Source: Sapria himalayana
Lineage: Eukaryota; Streptophyta; Magnoliopsida; Malpighiales; Rafflesiaceae
Assembly: GCA_029783825.1 (NCBI GenBank)
Contig: JAREIK010012370.1
Span: forward strand, 62,001-126,000
Length of the DNA stretch: 64,000 nucleotides
Direction: 5' to 3'
The notes under the pieces are model-generated. The model saw only the letters and a program-made list of their open reading frames with translations. It was not told the origin of the DNA and did not search any database. This document shows positions 49,411 to 64,000 of this stretch, in pieces (the first letter of the stretch is position 1; every line of letters starts with the position of its first letter). The translations under genes and the position numbers were made by a program.

Positions 49411-52400
49411 TAGTTTATAGGTTTTATTTTAAAATTTAATAATAAAAAATTTATTTTTATTATTTTTTGATATTTTCAAAGGTTATACCCTTTGAAAATA
49501 TAATAATTTTTAAATTTTTTCAAATGTGAATACAATATTTAGTTATACTAATCATTATATTTATATATTATATAAATTCAATATAAATAATTTTATTTAT
49601 AAATATTCTAATAATAATCAAAAAATAAATTAATAATCCATTAATAATAAGATAGATATTAATTAAAATATAATTACAAAATGTAAAATGATTCATAAGC
49701 AAAGAAAAATATATTACTATATAATAATTTTTTGTTTTTGAATTTTTTCTTCTTTTAATAAGTTTATCTATATTTTTTTAATGAACAATAATTTATATAA
49801 ATTATATTTGTCTAACTCATAATTTATTTTGTAATTAATATTTATATATAAATAAACAAATAAATAATTAAAATGAATGTTTAAAATTATAATGAAAAAA
49901 AATAACATTTATTATTTATTATTTATTATTTAGGGATACAGGTTTAATGTAAATTAGATTAGTCTCACTAATAATTTATTTTGTAATTAATATTTCTATA
50001 AAAATAAACTGATAAAAAATTAAAATAAAAATTTAAAATTATATTGAATAAAAATTAAAATGAGATTTAAGATTTATTATTAATGTATACTAGTTTAATA
50101 GTTTAAGTATTTAAATGTTTTGTCGTTAGGAGTTTAGTGATTTATGTTTTTAGGCTTTTAGTGGTTTATAGGTTTTATATAAAAAAATAAAATAACAAAA
50201 AAAATTTGTATAATTTGTTATCATTTTCATAGGTTATAACCTTTGAAAATATAATAATATTTACAATTTTTTGAAATGTGAATACAATATTTAGTTTTAA
50301 TAATATTAATAATTATATATCATATAAATTCAATATAAACAATTTTATTGATAAATAATATAATAATGATCAACAATTAAATTAATAAACTATTAATAAA
50401 AAGATAGATATTAATTAAAAAATAATTACAAAACCCAAATTGATTCAAAATTAAATTGAAATATATTACTAGATAATAATTTTTAATTTTTAAATTTCTA
50501 CTTCTTTTATAAGCGTATATTTTTTTATTAAAAATTAATTAATTAAATTATATTTGTTGCACTCATAATTTATTTTGTAATAAATATTTTTATAAAAATA
50601 AACTATTAAATAATTAAAAAGAATATTTAAAATTATAAAAAATAAAAATAAAAATTAGATTTATTAAATATTAAGTAGTATATAGCAGTTTAATGGTTTA
50701 AGTATTTAGGCATTACGGGGTTTAGTAGTTTACTGATTTAACTATGTATGCATTTAGTGGTTTATAGGTTTTATCTAAGAAAAAAAATAAAAAAATATTA
50801 TTTTTATTATTTTATGATTTTTTCAAAGGTTCTAACCTTTGAAAATATATAATTTTTAAATTTTTTTCAAAAGTGAATAAATATTTATTTATAATAATCA
50901 TAATAATTATATATAATATAAATTCAATATAAACAATTTTATTGATAGATATTCTAATAATTATCAAAAAATAAATTAAAAATCTCTTATGAATAAGATT
51001 GCTATTACTTAAAATATAATATCAAAACCTAAAATGATTCAAAATCAAAGCAAAATATATTACTTAATATTTATTATTTGTTTTTAAATTTTTATTTTTT
51101 TATAAGCTTATCTATTTTTTGATGAAAAATAATTTGTATAAATTATATTTTTAACTCATAATTTATTTTTTATTAATATATATATATAAATAAAAAACTA
51201 AACAATCAAAATGAATTTTTTAAATTATAATGAAAACAAAATAAAAATGAGATTTATTAATTATTATTTAGGGTCAACCCGTTTAAATGATTATCTATGT
51301 AGGGGTATTAGGATTTTGTACTTAGTGATTTAAGTGTTTAGGCATTTAGTGATTTATAGGCTTTATTTAAACATCAAATAATAATAATAAATATTTTTTT
51401 TGTTTTTTCACATGTTCAAAGGTTATAATCTTTGAAAATATAATAATTTTAAAATTTTTTTCAAAAGTGAATACAATATTTAGCTATAATAATTATTAAA
51501 TCTATATCATATAAATTAAATATAAATATTTTTATTGATAAATATTTTAATAATGATCAAAATATAAATTAATAATTTATTATTAATTAGTTAGATATCA
51601 ATTAAAATATAATTACAAAACCTAAAATGATTCAGAAACAAAGTAAAATATATTACTATATAATATTTTTTTGTTTTTTAATTTTTTTTTCTTTTAATAA
51701 GTTTATCTATATTTTTTTGTTGAAATATTATTTATATAAATTATTTTTGTCTAACTTTTAATTTATTTTGTAATTAATATTTATATAAAAATAATCAAAT
51801 AAATAATTAAATTGAATATTTAAAATTATAATTAAAAAAATAAAAATGAGATTTAATATTTATTATTTAGGATATACCTGTTTAAAAAATTTATCTATTT
51901 AGGGTTTTTGAGATTTAGAAATTATTGATTTTAGTATTTAGGCATTTAATGGTTTATAGCTTTTATTTAAACAATTAAATAACAAAAAATTTATTTTTCA
52001 TATTTTTTCAAATTTTCAAATGTAATAACATTTGAAAATATAATAATTTTAAAATTTTTTAAAAATATTAATACAATATTTAGTAATAAAAATTATTATA
52101 ATTATATATAATATAAACTAAATATAAACAATTTTATTGATAATATTATATCAATTATCAAAAAATAAATTAATAAATTATTATTAATATGATAGATATA
52201 AATTAAAATATAATTAAAAAATCTAAAATGATTCAAAATCAAAGTAAAATTTATTACTAAATAATAATCTTTTTTTTGCATCATTTTATAAGATTATATA
52301 TTTTTTTGTTGAAAAATATATTATCTAAATTATATTTGTCACTCATAATTTATTTTGTAATTAATATTTCTATAAATTATTTAAATTATATTTAAGGTTT

Positions 52401-55400
52401 AGTAGTTTAAAGGTTTAGGTAATTAGGAGCTTCGGGGTTTAGGAGTTTAGAGATTTATGTATTTAGGCAATTAATGGTTTATACCTTTTATTTAAACAAT
52501 GATATAACAAAAAAATTATTTTTGTTATTTTTTCTCATTTTTGAAGGTTATAAACTTTGAAAATATAACAATTTTTAATTTTTTTTTATATATAATTACT
52601 ATATTTAGTTATGATAATCTTAATAATTATATATCATGTTAATTCAATATAAACAATTATATTGATAGATATTATATTAATGATCAAAAAATAAATAAAT
52701 AAACAATTATTAATAAGATAGATATTTTTCAAAATATATTTGCAAAACGTAAATTTATTCAAAATCAAAGTAAAATATAATAGTAAATAATATTTTTTTG
52801 ATGTTTTGCTTATTTTTATAAGTTTATATTTTTTGTTATTAAAAGTAAATTATTTAAATTATATTTGTCTTCCACAATTTATTTTTAATTTATAATTATA
52901 TAAAAATAAACTTATAAATAATTAAAATGAATATTTAAAATTATAATGAATAAAAATAAAATTGAGATGTATTATTTATTATTCGGGATAAACTAGTTTA
53001 ATGGCTTAAGTATTTAGGTGTTTTGGGATTTAGTGATTTAAGTGTTTAGGACTTTAGTGATTTATAGTTATTATCTAATGAATTAAAAAACAAAAAATTT
53101 AATTTTTTGAATTTTTTTTATTTTTGATGGTTTTATCCTTTGAAAATATAATAATTTTAAATTTTTTTAAATGTGAATATAATATTTATATATAATAATC
53201 TTAATAATTATATATATTATAAACTAAATATAAATAATTTTATTAATAAATATTATAATAATAATCAATAAATAAATTAATAAACTAGTATTAATAAGAA
53301 TGATATAAATTAAAATATAATTACAGAATCTAATATGATTCAAAATCAAAATAAAATATATTACTAAATAATAATTTTTTATTTTAAAAATTTTACATCA
53401 TTTTATAAGTATATATATTTTTTTGATGAAAAATAAATTATTTAAATTATATCTGTCTCACTAATAATTTATTTTGTAATTAATATTTTTATAAAAATAA
53501 ATTGATAAATAATTAAAATGAATATTTAAAATTATAATGAATACTAATAAAAAAGGGATATATGATTTATTATTTAGGGTATACCTATTTAATGGTTTAT
53601 GTTTTTTGTGGTTTTGGGGTTAAGGAGTTTATTGATTTATATGTTTACACAATTAGGTGTCTATAGGGTTTATTTAATCAATGAAATAACAAAAAAATTA
53701 TTTTTATGAATTTTCGTGATTTTCAAATGTAATAACCTTTGAAAATATAATATTTATTAATCTTTCTAAAATATGAATACAATACATAGTTATAATAATA
53801 TTAATACTTATATTTGATGTAAATTTAATATAAAAAATTTTATTAATATATATTATTATAAAGATCAAAAAATAAATTAATAAACTATTATTAATAAGAT
53901 AGATATTAATTAAAATATATTTGTAGAACCCAAAATAATTCAAAATCAAAGAAATTATATTTCTAAATAAAATTTTAAATTTTTGAAATTTTGTTTATTT
54001 TTATAAGCTTATTTTTCTTCATAAAAAATAATATATTTAAATTATATGTCTCATTCAGTATTTATTTTATAATTAATATTTCTATAAAAATAAACTAAAA
54101 AATAATTAAAATGAATATTTAAAATTATAATGAATAGAAATAAAAATGAAATTTATTATTTATTATTTAGATTATATCGGTTTAATGGTTTAAGTATTTG
54201 AGGGCTTTGGAGTTAAAATGTCTAGATATTTAAATGATTAGGCATTTAGTTGTTAAAATGTCTGATTTTCAAAGGTTATAACCTTTGAAAATAAGATAAT
54301 TTTTAAAATTTTTTGAAATGTGAATACCATGTATAATTATATTAATCTTACTAATTATATATCATATAAATTCAATATAAACAATTTTAATGATAGATAG
54401 TATAATAATGATCAAAAATTAAATTAATAAACTAATATTAATAATATAAATATTAATTTAAATATATTTACATAACACAGAATGATTCAAAATCAAATCA
54501 AAATATATTACTAAATAATAAAATATAATTTTCTAATATTTCTTTCTTTTTATAAGCTTATATTTTTTATTGATTAAAAATAAATTATTTAAATAATATT
54601 TGCCTAACTCGAAATTTATTTTCTAATTAATTTTTTTAAAAATTTAATCTATAAATAATTAAAAAGAATATTTAAAATTATAATAAATAGAAATAAAAAT
54701 GAGATTTATTATTTATTAATTAGTATATAGCTGTTAAAAGATTTATGTATTTAGGGGTATCGCGATCTATGAGTTTACTGATTTAAGTAAGTAAGCATTT
54801 AATGATCTATAGGTTTTATTTTAAAAATGAAATAACAAAAAATTTATTTTTATTATTTTTCTCATTTTTTAAGGTTATAACCTATGAAAATATAATAATT
54901 TTTAAATTTCTTTTCAAAAGTGAATACAATATATATTTATAATAATCATAATAATTATATATCATATAAATTCAATATAAACAAGTTTATTTATAGATAT
55001 TCTAATAATTTTCAAAAAATAAATTAAAAATCTATTATGAATAAGATTGATATTAATTAAAATATAATATCAAAACCTAAAATGATTCAAAAGCAAAACA
55101 AAATATATCACTAAATAATAATTATTTGTTTTTAAATTTTTTTGATTTTTATAAGCTTATCTATTTTTTGATGAAAAATATTTTTAATAAATTATATTTT
55201 TAACTCATAATTTATTTTATAATTAATATATATATATATAAATAAAAAACTAACAATCAAAATTATTTTTTTAAATTATAATGAAAACAAATAAAAATGA
55301 GATTTATTAATTATTTTTTAGTGTATATCGGTTTAAAAGATTATCTATATAGGGGCATCAGAATTTTGTAGTTTAGTCATTTAAGTGATTAGGCATTTAT

Positions 55401-57394
55401 TGGTGTATAGGTTTTATTTATACAATGAAATAATAAAATTTTTTTTTTATTTTTTCAGATTTTCAAAGGTTATAACCTTTGAAAATGTGATAATTTTAAA
55501 ATTTCTTTCAAAAGTGAATATAATATTTAGTCATAATAATCATTATATTTATATATCTTATAAATTCAATATAAACATTCTTATTAATAAATATTCTAGT
55601 AATGATCAAAAAATAAATTTATAATCTATTATTAATAAGATAGATATAATTTAAAATATAATTACAAATATTAAAATGATTCGGAAAAAAGCAAAATATA
55701 TTACTATATAATAATTTTTTGTTTTGAAATTTTTTTTTCTATTAAAAAGTTTATTTATAATTTTTTGATGAAAAATAATTTATAGAAAATATATTTGTTT
55801 AAATCATAATTTATTTTGTATTTAATAATTATATAAAAATATACAAATAAATAATTAAAATGAATATTTAAAAATTATAATGAAAAAAAAATGAGTTTTA
55901 TTATTTATTATTTAGGGTATAACGGTTTAATTTAAATTAGTTCTATCTAACTAATAATTTATTATGTAATTAATATTTTTATAAAATAAACTGATAAATA
56001 ATTAAAATAAAAATTTAAAATTAAACTGAATAAAAATAAAAATGAAATTTATGATTTATAATTAATGTATACCAGTTTATTTGTTTATGTATTTAGAGGT
56101 TTTGTCATTTAGGAATTTAGCGATTTATGTTTTTAGGCATTTAGTGGTTTATACGTTTTATTTAAACAATAAAATAAAAAAACATTTTTTATTTTTTATC
56201 ATTTTCATAGGTCATAATCTTTGAAAATATCATAATATTTAAAATTTTTTGAAATGTGAATACAATATTTAGTTATAATAATATTAATAATTATATATCA
56301 TATAAATTCAATATAAACAATTTTATCGATAGTTATTATAATAATGATCAAAAATTAAATTAATAAACTATTAATAATAAGATAGATATTAATTAAAAAA
56401 TATTTACCAAACCAAAATTGATTCAAAATTAAAGTAAAATATCTTACTTAATAATAATTTTTAAATTTTAAATTTTTACTTATTATATAAGCGCAAATAC
56501 TTTCATTGATTAAAAAAAATTATTTAAATTATATTTCTCGCAAACAATTTATTTTGTAACAAATATTTGTATAGAAATAAACTAATAAATAAATAAAATA
56601 AATATTTAAAATTATAATAAATAGAAATAAAAATTTGATTTATTAATTATTAAGTAGTATATAGCGGTATAATGGTTTATGTATTTAGGCATTACGAGGT
56701 TTAGGAGTTTACTAATTTAACTATGTATGCATTTAGTAGTTATATGTTTTATTTAAAAAATAAATAAACAAAAAAATTATTTTTATTATTTTTTGATATT
56801 TTCAAATGGTATAACCTTTGAAAATATAATAATTTTTAAATTTTTTTCAAAAGTGAATTCAATATTTAGTAATAATAATCATTATAGTTATATATCATAT
56901 AAATTCAATATAAACTATTTTATTTATAAATATACTAATACTGATCAAAAATTAAATTAATAATTATTATGAATAAGATAGATATCAATTAAAATATAAT
57001 TACAAAACCTAAAATGATTTAGAAGGAAAGCAAAATATATTACTATATAATAAATTTTTGTTTTAAAATTTTTTCTTCTTTTTCAAAGTTTATTTATATT
57101 TTTTGATAAAAAATAAATAATATAAATTATATTTGTCTAACTCATAATTTATATTGTAATTAATATTTAATAAAAATAAACGAATAAATAATTAAAATGA
57201 ATATTTAAAATTATAATTAAAAAAATAAAATTGAGATTTATTATTTATAATTTAGGGTTTACTAGTTTAAAAGAATTATCTATTTAGGGTTTTGGAGATT
57301 TCGGAGTTATTGACTTAAGTGTTTAGGCATTTAGTAGTTTATAGGATTTATTTAAACAATGAAATAACAAAAAAATTATTTTTGATATTTTCTC

Positions 57395-57422
57395 ACATTT
57401 TCAAAGGTACCTTTGAAAATGT
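57395..57422. other. 28-bp palindrome with symmetric central deletion
   Basis: Arms ACATTTTCAAAGGT and complement. The usual centre GGTTATAACC is shortened to GGTACC, losing two bases from each side, so the palindrome remains perfect. Confidence 0.85.
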
Positions 57423-57734
57423 AATAATTTTAAATTTTTTAAAAAAATGTGAATACAATATTTAGTAATAATAATCATATTAATTATATATAATATAAAC
57501 TAAATATAAATAATTTTAATGAAAGATATGATATCAATTATGAAAAAATAAATTAATATGCTATTATTAATATGATAGATAGAAATTAAAATATAATTGC
57601 AAAACCTAAAATAATTCAAAATAAAAGTTAAATTTATTACCAAATAATAATTTTTGTTTTTTAGTTTTTGCTTCTTTTTATAAGCTCATAATTTTTTTTG
57701 AAGCAAAATAAATTATTTAAATTATATTTAAGGT

Positions 57735-57845
57735 TTAAGATATAGTTTTGTTTATAAGCTTATAAACAAAAATAAATAATTTTTATAAGCTTATAAAAAT
57801 AAATAATTTTTATAAGCTCATAATTAAATTATATTTTTGTTTATG
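57735..57845. repeat. Insertion of short direct and inverted satellite copies
   Basis: It interrupts AAGGTTTA...GTTTAAAGTTTTAAG, which is continuous at 18085 and 35690. It contains a perfect 26-bp palindrome at 57746-57771 (left arm TTTTGTTTATAAG), then two direct copies of AAATAATTTTTATAAGCT. The pieces derive from TTTTTATAAGCTCATAATTT just upstream (about 57676). Confidence 0.82.
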
Positions 57846-60800
57846 AGTTTAAAGTTTTAAGTATTTAGGGGCTTTTGTGTTTAGAAGTTCATATATTTAA
57901 GTGTTTAGGCATTTAGTGGTCTATAATTTTATTTAAAGAATGCTATAGCAAAAAATTTATTTATTTTATTTTTTCTAATTTTTGAAGATTATATTCTTTG
58001 AAAATATAAAAATTTCTAAATTTTTTTCAAATGTAAAAAAAATATTTATTTCAAATAATCCTAATAAATATAAGTCATTTAAATTCAATATAAATAATCA
58101 AATTGCTAGATATATTAATAATGATCAATAAATAAATTAATAAACTATTTTTAATAAGATAGATATTATTTAAAATATATTTGTAAAATCTAAATTTATT
58201 CAAATTCAAAGTATATATAATTGAATAATAATATTTTTTAATATTTTGCTTTTTTTATAAGTTTATATTTGTGTTATTAAAAATAAATTATTTAAATTAT
58301 ATTTGTCTTCCTCATAATTTATTTTGTGATTTATAATTCTATAAAAATAAACTAATAAATAATTAAAATAAATATTTAAAATTATAATGAATACAAATAA
58401 AATTGAGATTTATTATTTATTATTTAGGATATACAGGTTTAATGGTTTAAGTATTTAGGTGTTTTGGGGTTTAGTCATTTAAGTGTTTTTGCCTTAAGTG
58501 ATTTTATCTAATTTTTGAAGGTTATAACCTCTGAAAATATATTAATTTTTAATTTTTTTTAAAATGTGAATATAATATTTAGTAATAATAATCTTGTTAA
58601 TTATATATAATGTAAAATCAATATAAATAATTTTACTAATAGATATTATAATAATGATCAATAAATAATTTAATAAACCTTTATTAATTAGAATGATATA
58701 AATTAAAATATAATTTCAAAATCTAAAATTAATTAAAATTATATTAAATTAAATTAAATTACTAAATAATAATATTTTGTTATAAAAATTTTTCATCTTT
58801 TTATGATCTTATATTTTTTTGATGAAAAATAAATTTTTTATATTATATCCGTCTCACTAATAATTTATTTTGTAATTAATATTTCAATAAAAATAAACAG
58901 ATAAATAATTAAAATAAATACTAATAAAAATCAGATTTATTATTTATTATTTATTATTTATAGTATACTAATTTAAATGCTTATGTATTTATGGGCTTCG
59001 GGGTTTAGGAGTTTAGTCATTAAGAATTTAGATATTTTGTGGTTTATAGATTTTATTTAAAAAATCTAATAACAAAATAATTATTTTTTTATTTTTTCTT
59101 ATTTTCAAGTTATAACATTTGAAAACGTAATAATTTTTAAATTTTTTTAAAATATTAAAATATTATTTTGTTATAATAATCTGAATAATTATATATAATG
59201 TAAATTATATATAATTAATATTTTTATAGATATTATTATGATGATAATAAAATAAATTAATAAACTATTATTAAAAAGATTGATATTATATAATTTTTTT
59301 TTGCAAAACCTAAAATGTTTCAAAATCAAAGTAAAATATATTAATAAGATAGATATTAAATAAAACTATTATTAATAAGACAAAATATACAGGTTTAAAA
59401 GATTATATATTTAGGAGTTTTGGGATTTAAGAATTTAGTGATTTAAGTGTTTAGGTATTTAGTAGTTTATAGGTATTATTTAAAAAATAAAATAATTTTT
59501 TTTTTGTTATTTGTTCTCATTTTTGAAGGATATAACCTTTGAAACTATAACAATTTTTAATTTTCTTTTAAATGTGAATACTATATTTAGTTATGATAAT
59601 CTTAATAATTATATAACATGTAAATTCAATATAAACAATTATATTGATATATATTATAATAATTATCATACAAAAGATTAATAAACAATTATTAATAAGA
59701 TAAATATTGTTTAAAATATATTTACAAGACCTAAAATGATTCAAAATCAAAGTGAAATAATTTACTAAATATTAATTTTAAATATTTAAATTTTTGTATC
59801 CATTTATAAGCTTATATATTTTTTGATGAAAAATAAATTATTTAAATTATATTTGTCTACCTATTAATTTATCTTTTAATTTATATTTATATAAAAATAA
59901 ACTTATAAATAATTAAAATGTATATATAAAATTATAATGAATACTAATAAAAATGAGATTTATGATTTATTATTTAGGGTAGACCTTTTTAATGGTTTAA
60001 GTTTATTGTAGTTTTGGGGTTAATGAGTTTATTGATTTATATGTTTACACATTTAGGTTTTATTTATTGATTTATAAGTTTAATTTAATCATTGAAATAA
60101 CAAAAAATTTATTTTTTTGAATTTTCGTGATTTTCAAAGGTTATAACCTTTGAAAATATAATAATTTATTAATAGTACTAAAATATGAATACAATACTTA
60201 GTTATAATAATCTTAATAATTATATTTGATGTAAATTCAATATAAAAAATTTTATTAATATATATTATTTTGATGATCAAAAAATAAATTAATAAACTAT
60301 TATTAATAAGAAAGATATTAATTAAAATATATTTGCAGAACCCAAAATAATTCAAAATCAAAGTAAATTATATTACTAAATAAAATTTTAAATTTTTCAA
60401 ATTTTGTTTTTTTTATAAGCTTATATTTTTTTCAAATAAAATAATTTATTTAAATTATAGTTGTCTCATCATTATTTATTTGGTAATTAATATTTCTATA
60501 AAAAATAAACTAATAAATAAATATAATGAATATTTAAAATTATAATGAATAAAAATTAAAATGAGATTTATGATTTATTATATGTGGTATACCGATTTAA
60601 TGGTTTGATTATTTAGGAGTTTTTTCGTTTAGGAGTTTATAAATTTATGTTTTTAGGTATTTAGTGGTTTATAGGTTTTATTTATATAATAAAAATACCA
60701 AATTTTTATTTAGATTTTTTCTAATTTTCAAAGGTTATAACTTTTAAAAATAAAATAAATTTTTAAATTTTTTGAAATGTGAATACTATGTATAATTATA

Positions 60801-63800
60801 TTCATCTTACTAATTATATATCATAAAAATTCAATATAAACAATTTTAATGATAGATATTATAATAATGATCAAAAATTAAATTAATAAACTATTATTAA
60901 TAATATAAATAATAATTAAAATATATTTGCATATCATAATGATTCAAAATCAAATCAAAATATATTACTAAATAATAATATTTAGATGAAAAATATATTT
61001 CTATATAAAAATGATTCAGAAGAAAGCAAAATATATTACTATATAATAAATTCTTGTTTTGAATTTTTTTTTAAATAAATTATTTTTCATTTTAATAAAA
61101 AATAATTTATATAAATTATATTTGTCTAACTCATAATTTATTTTGTAATTAATATTTATATAAAAATAAATAAATAAATAATTAAAATAAATATTTAAAA
61201 TTATAATGAAAACAATAATATTGAGATTTATTATTTATTATTTAGGGTTGCCGGTTTAAAAGGATTATTATTTATTATTTTGGGTTTTAGATATTTAGGA
61301 GTTATTGAATTAAGTGTTTTGGAATTTAGTAGTTTATAGGTTTTATTTAAACAATGAAATATCAAAAAAATATTATTTTTATTTTTCACATTTTCAAAAG
61401 TTATAATCTTTGAAAATATAATAATTTTAATTTTTTTTTCAAAAAGTGAATTCAATATTTAGTTATAATAATCATTATATCTAAATATCATATAAATTCA
61501 ATATAAACAATTTTATTGATAAATCTTCTTATAATGATAAAAAAATAAATTAATAATCTATTATTAATAAGATAGATATCAATTAAAAAATAAATACAAA
61601 ACAAATAATAATTCAGAAGTAAAGCAAATTATATTATTATATAATAATTTTTTGTAATTAAATTTTTTCTTTTAATAAGCTTATTTATATTTTTTTGATT
61701 AAAAATAATTTATATAAATTATTATTGTCTAACTCATAATTTATTTTGTAATTAATATTTATATAAAAATAAACAAATAAATAATTAAAATGAATATTTA
61801 AATTATAATGAAAAAAATAAAAATGAGATTTATTATTTATTATTTAGGTTATATCTGATTAACAAAATTATATATTTAGGGTTTTCAAGATTTAGAAATT
61901 ATTCAATTAACTATTTAGGCATTTAGTAGTTTATAGGTTTTATTTAAACAATGAAATAACAAATAAATTATTTTTGATATTTTTTAAAATTTTCAAAGAT
62001 TATAACATTTGAAAATAATATAATTTAAAATTTTTTAAAAATGTGAATACAATATTAAGTAATAATAATTATTATAACAATATATAAAATAAACTAAATA
62101 TAAACAATTTTATTGATAGATATTATATCAATTATCATATAATAAATTAATAAATTATTATTAATAAGATAAATATAAATTAAAATTTAATTTCAAAAAC
62201 TAAAATGATTAAAAATCAAAGTAAATTTATTACTAAATAATAATTTTTGTTTTTTAGTTTTTACCTCATTTTATAAAATTATATTTTTTTTTGATAAAAA
62301 ATAAATTATTTAAATTATATTTGTATCACTCATAATTTATTTTGTAATTAATATTTCAATAAATTATTTAAATTATATTTAAGCTTTACGAGTTTAAAGG
62401 TTTAAGTATTTAGGGGTTTTGGGCTTTAGGAGCTTAGAAATATATGTGTTTAGGTAATTAATGGTTTATAAGTTAAATTTAAATAATGATATAATAAAAA
62501 ATTTATATTTTGTTATTTTTTCTCATTTTCTAAGGTTATAATCTTCGAAAATATAACAAATTTTAAATTTATTTAAATGTAAATACTATATTTAGTTATG
62601 ATAATATTAATAATTATATATCATATAAATTCAATATAAACAATTATATTGATAGATTTTATATTAATGATCAAAAAATAAATTAATAAACTATTATAAA
62701 TAAGATAGATATTATTAAAATATATTTGCAAAACCTAAATTTATTCAAAATCAAAGTAAAATAAATTACTAAATAATAATGTTTTTGATTTTTTGCTTCT
62801 TTTTATAAGTTTATATTTTTTGTTCTTAAAAGTATATTATTTAAATTATATTTTTCTTCCTCATAATATATTTTGTAATTTATAATTCTATAAAAATAAA
62901 CTAATAAATAATTAAAATGAATATTTAAAATTATAATGAATACAAATAAAAGTGAGATTTATTATTTATTATTCAAGATATAGAGTTTTAATGGTTTAGG
63001 TATTTAGGTCTTTTGGGGTTTAGTGATTTAAGTGTTTATGCCTTTAGTGATTTATAGTTTTTATTTAAAGAATGAAAAAACAAAAAATTTAATTTTTTGT
63101 TTTTTTTAATTTTTGAAGCTTAACTTTGAAAATATAATATTTTTTAATTTTTTTTAATGTAAAATATAAAATTTAGTTATAATAATCTTAATAATTATTA
63201 AATGTAAACTCAATATAAATAATTTTATTAATAGATATTATAATAATGATCAATAAATAATTAATAAACTATTATTAAAAAGAATGATATAAATTAAAAT
63301 ATAAATGCAAAATCTAAAATGATACAAAATCAAAATAAAATATTCTACTAAATAATAAATTTTTATTTTTAAAATTGTGCGTATTTTTATAAGCTTATAT
63401 TTTTTTTAATGAAATATAAATTATTTAAATTATATCTGTCTCACTAATAATTTATTTTGTAATTAATATTTTTATAAAAATAAACAGATAAATAATTCAA
63501 ATAAAAATTTAAAATTATACTGAATAAAAATTAAAATTAGATTTATGATTTATTATTAATTTATACAAGTTTAATGGTTTTGAGATTTAAAATTTTATGA
63601 AATGTGAATGCAATATTGAATTATAATATTATTAAGAATCATAGATCATATAAATTCAATATAAATAATTTTATCGATAGTTATTATAATAATGATCAAA
63701 AATTAAATTAATAAACTATTAATAATAATATATATATTAATTAAAAAATATTTACAAAACCCAAATTGATTCAAAATTAAAGTAAAATATAATTCTGAAT

Positions 63801-64000
63801 AATAAATTTTAATTTTTAAATTTTACTTCTTTTATAAGGCTATATATATTTTTTGATTAAAAATAAATTATTTAAATTATATTTGTCTTACTTATAATTT
63901 ATTTTGTAATAAATATTTCTATAAAAATAAACTAATAAATAATTAAAAGAATATTTAAAATTATAATAAATAGAAATAAAAATTAGATTCATTAATTATT

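Larger units (their letters stand above)
49411..64000 (+). repeat. AT-rich satellite array, plus orientation, to window end
   Basis: Palindrome landmarks lie near 49478, 50225, 50820, 51415, 52015, 52545, 53130, 53720, 54265, 54865, 55458, 56198, 56795, 57395, 57985, 58515, 59105, 59525, 60130, 60730, 61385, 61990, 62525 and 63105. The block 50800-53500 matches 32160-35000; 57380-60980 matches 17700-21760; 60920-64000 matches 6290-9350. A deletion variant lacking the palindrome lies near 63580, as at 8930 and 10130. No gene is seen; open frames at 52102, 53704, 55385, 59568, 60134 and 61231 are satellite translations. The array runs off the window end. Confidence 0.93.

Noticed and set aside
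1..64000. Regularly spaced repeats as a CRISPR array
   Set aside because: Units are about 600 bp with no short repeat-spacer pattern, and the inserted elements are plant-type.

Overview
This window looks like plant nuclear heterochromatin. It is a long, very A+T-rich tandem satellite array (roughly four fifths or more A+T by eye) broken by a few transposable-element insertions. The plant assignment rests on the inserted elements: two hAT transposons with BED-finger transposases of the RICESLEEPER/DAYSLEEPER type, and a plant-type LINE whose ORF1 has a DUF4283-like domain and a CCHC zinc knuckle. No intact host gene, tRNA, rRNA or CRISPR array is visible. Every recognisable coding region is broken.

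Layout. 1-6071: satellite, units read on the minus strand. 6072-6104: (AT)n tract where the array changes polarity. 6105-12875: satellite, plus strand. 12884-16250: hAT copy 1, flanked by an 8-bp target duplication. 16259-31001: satellite, with a small inverted segment at 19299-19481. 31002-31574: unclassified 573-bp insertion with a 5-bp duplication and an exactly reconstructable empty site. 31580-40768: satellite, with two rearrangement scars. 40769-45010: composite insertion, made of about 1.67 kb of unclassified DNA and then a 3'-truncated LINE on the minus strand. 45011-45704: satellite. 45713-49402: hAT copy 2. 49411-64000: satellite, with another rearrangement scar at 57735-57845.

The satellite unit is about 590-600 bp, with shorter (about 480-540 bp) and longer (about 670-770 bp) variants. 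In plus orientation its order is: a G/T-rich module with degenerate telomere-like TTTAGG words, ending in the most conserved motif GCATTTAGTGGTTTATAGG; then a palindrome of about 26-36 bp (half-site TTTTCAAAGGTTA followed by its complement); then long A/T-rich blocks. Units fall into subtypes, and blocks of several subtypes recur at distances of about 1.2 kb to 54.6 kb, so the array has higher-order repeat structure built by segmental duplication.

Nothing in the window works as a gene system. The most interesting signals are: (1) the palindrome in almost every unit, with changes in one arm mirrored in the other; (2) two hAT copies sharing target duplication, 3' flank and five nonsense codons, so one dead insertion was probably copied along with the satellite; (3) several scars suggesting template switching or local inversion. 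A structural or centromeric role for the array is only an inference.
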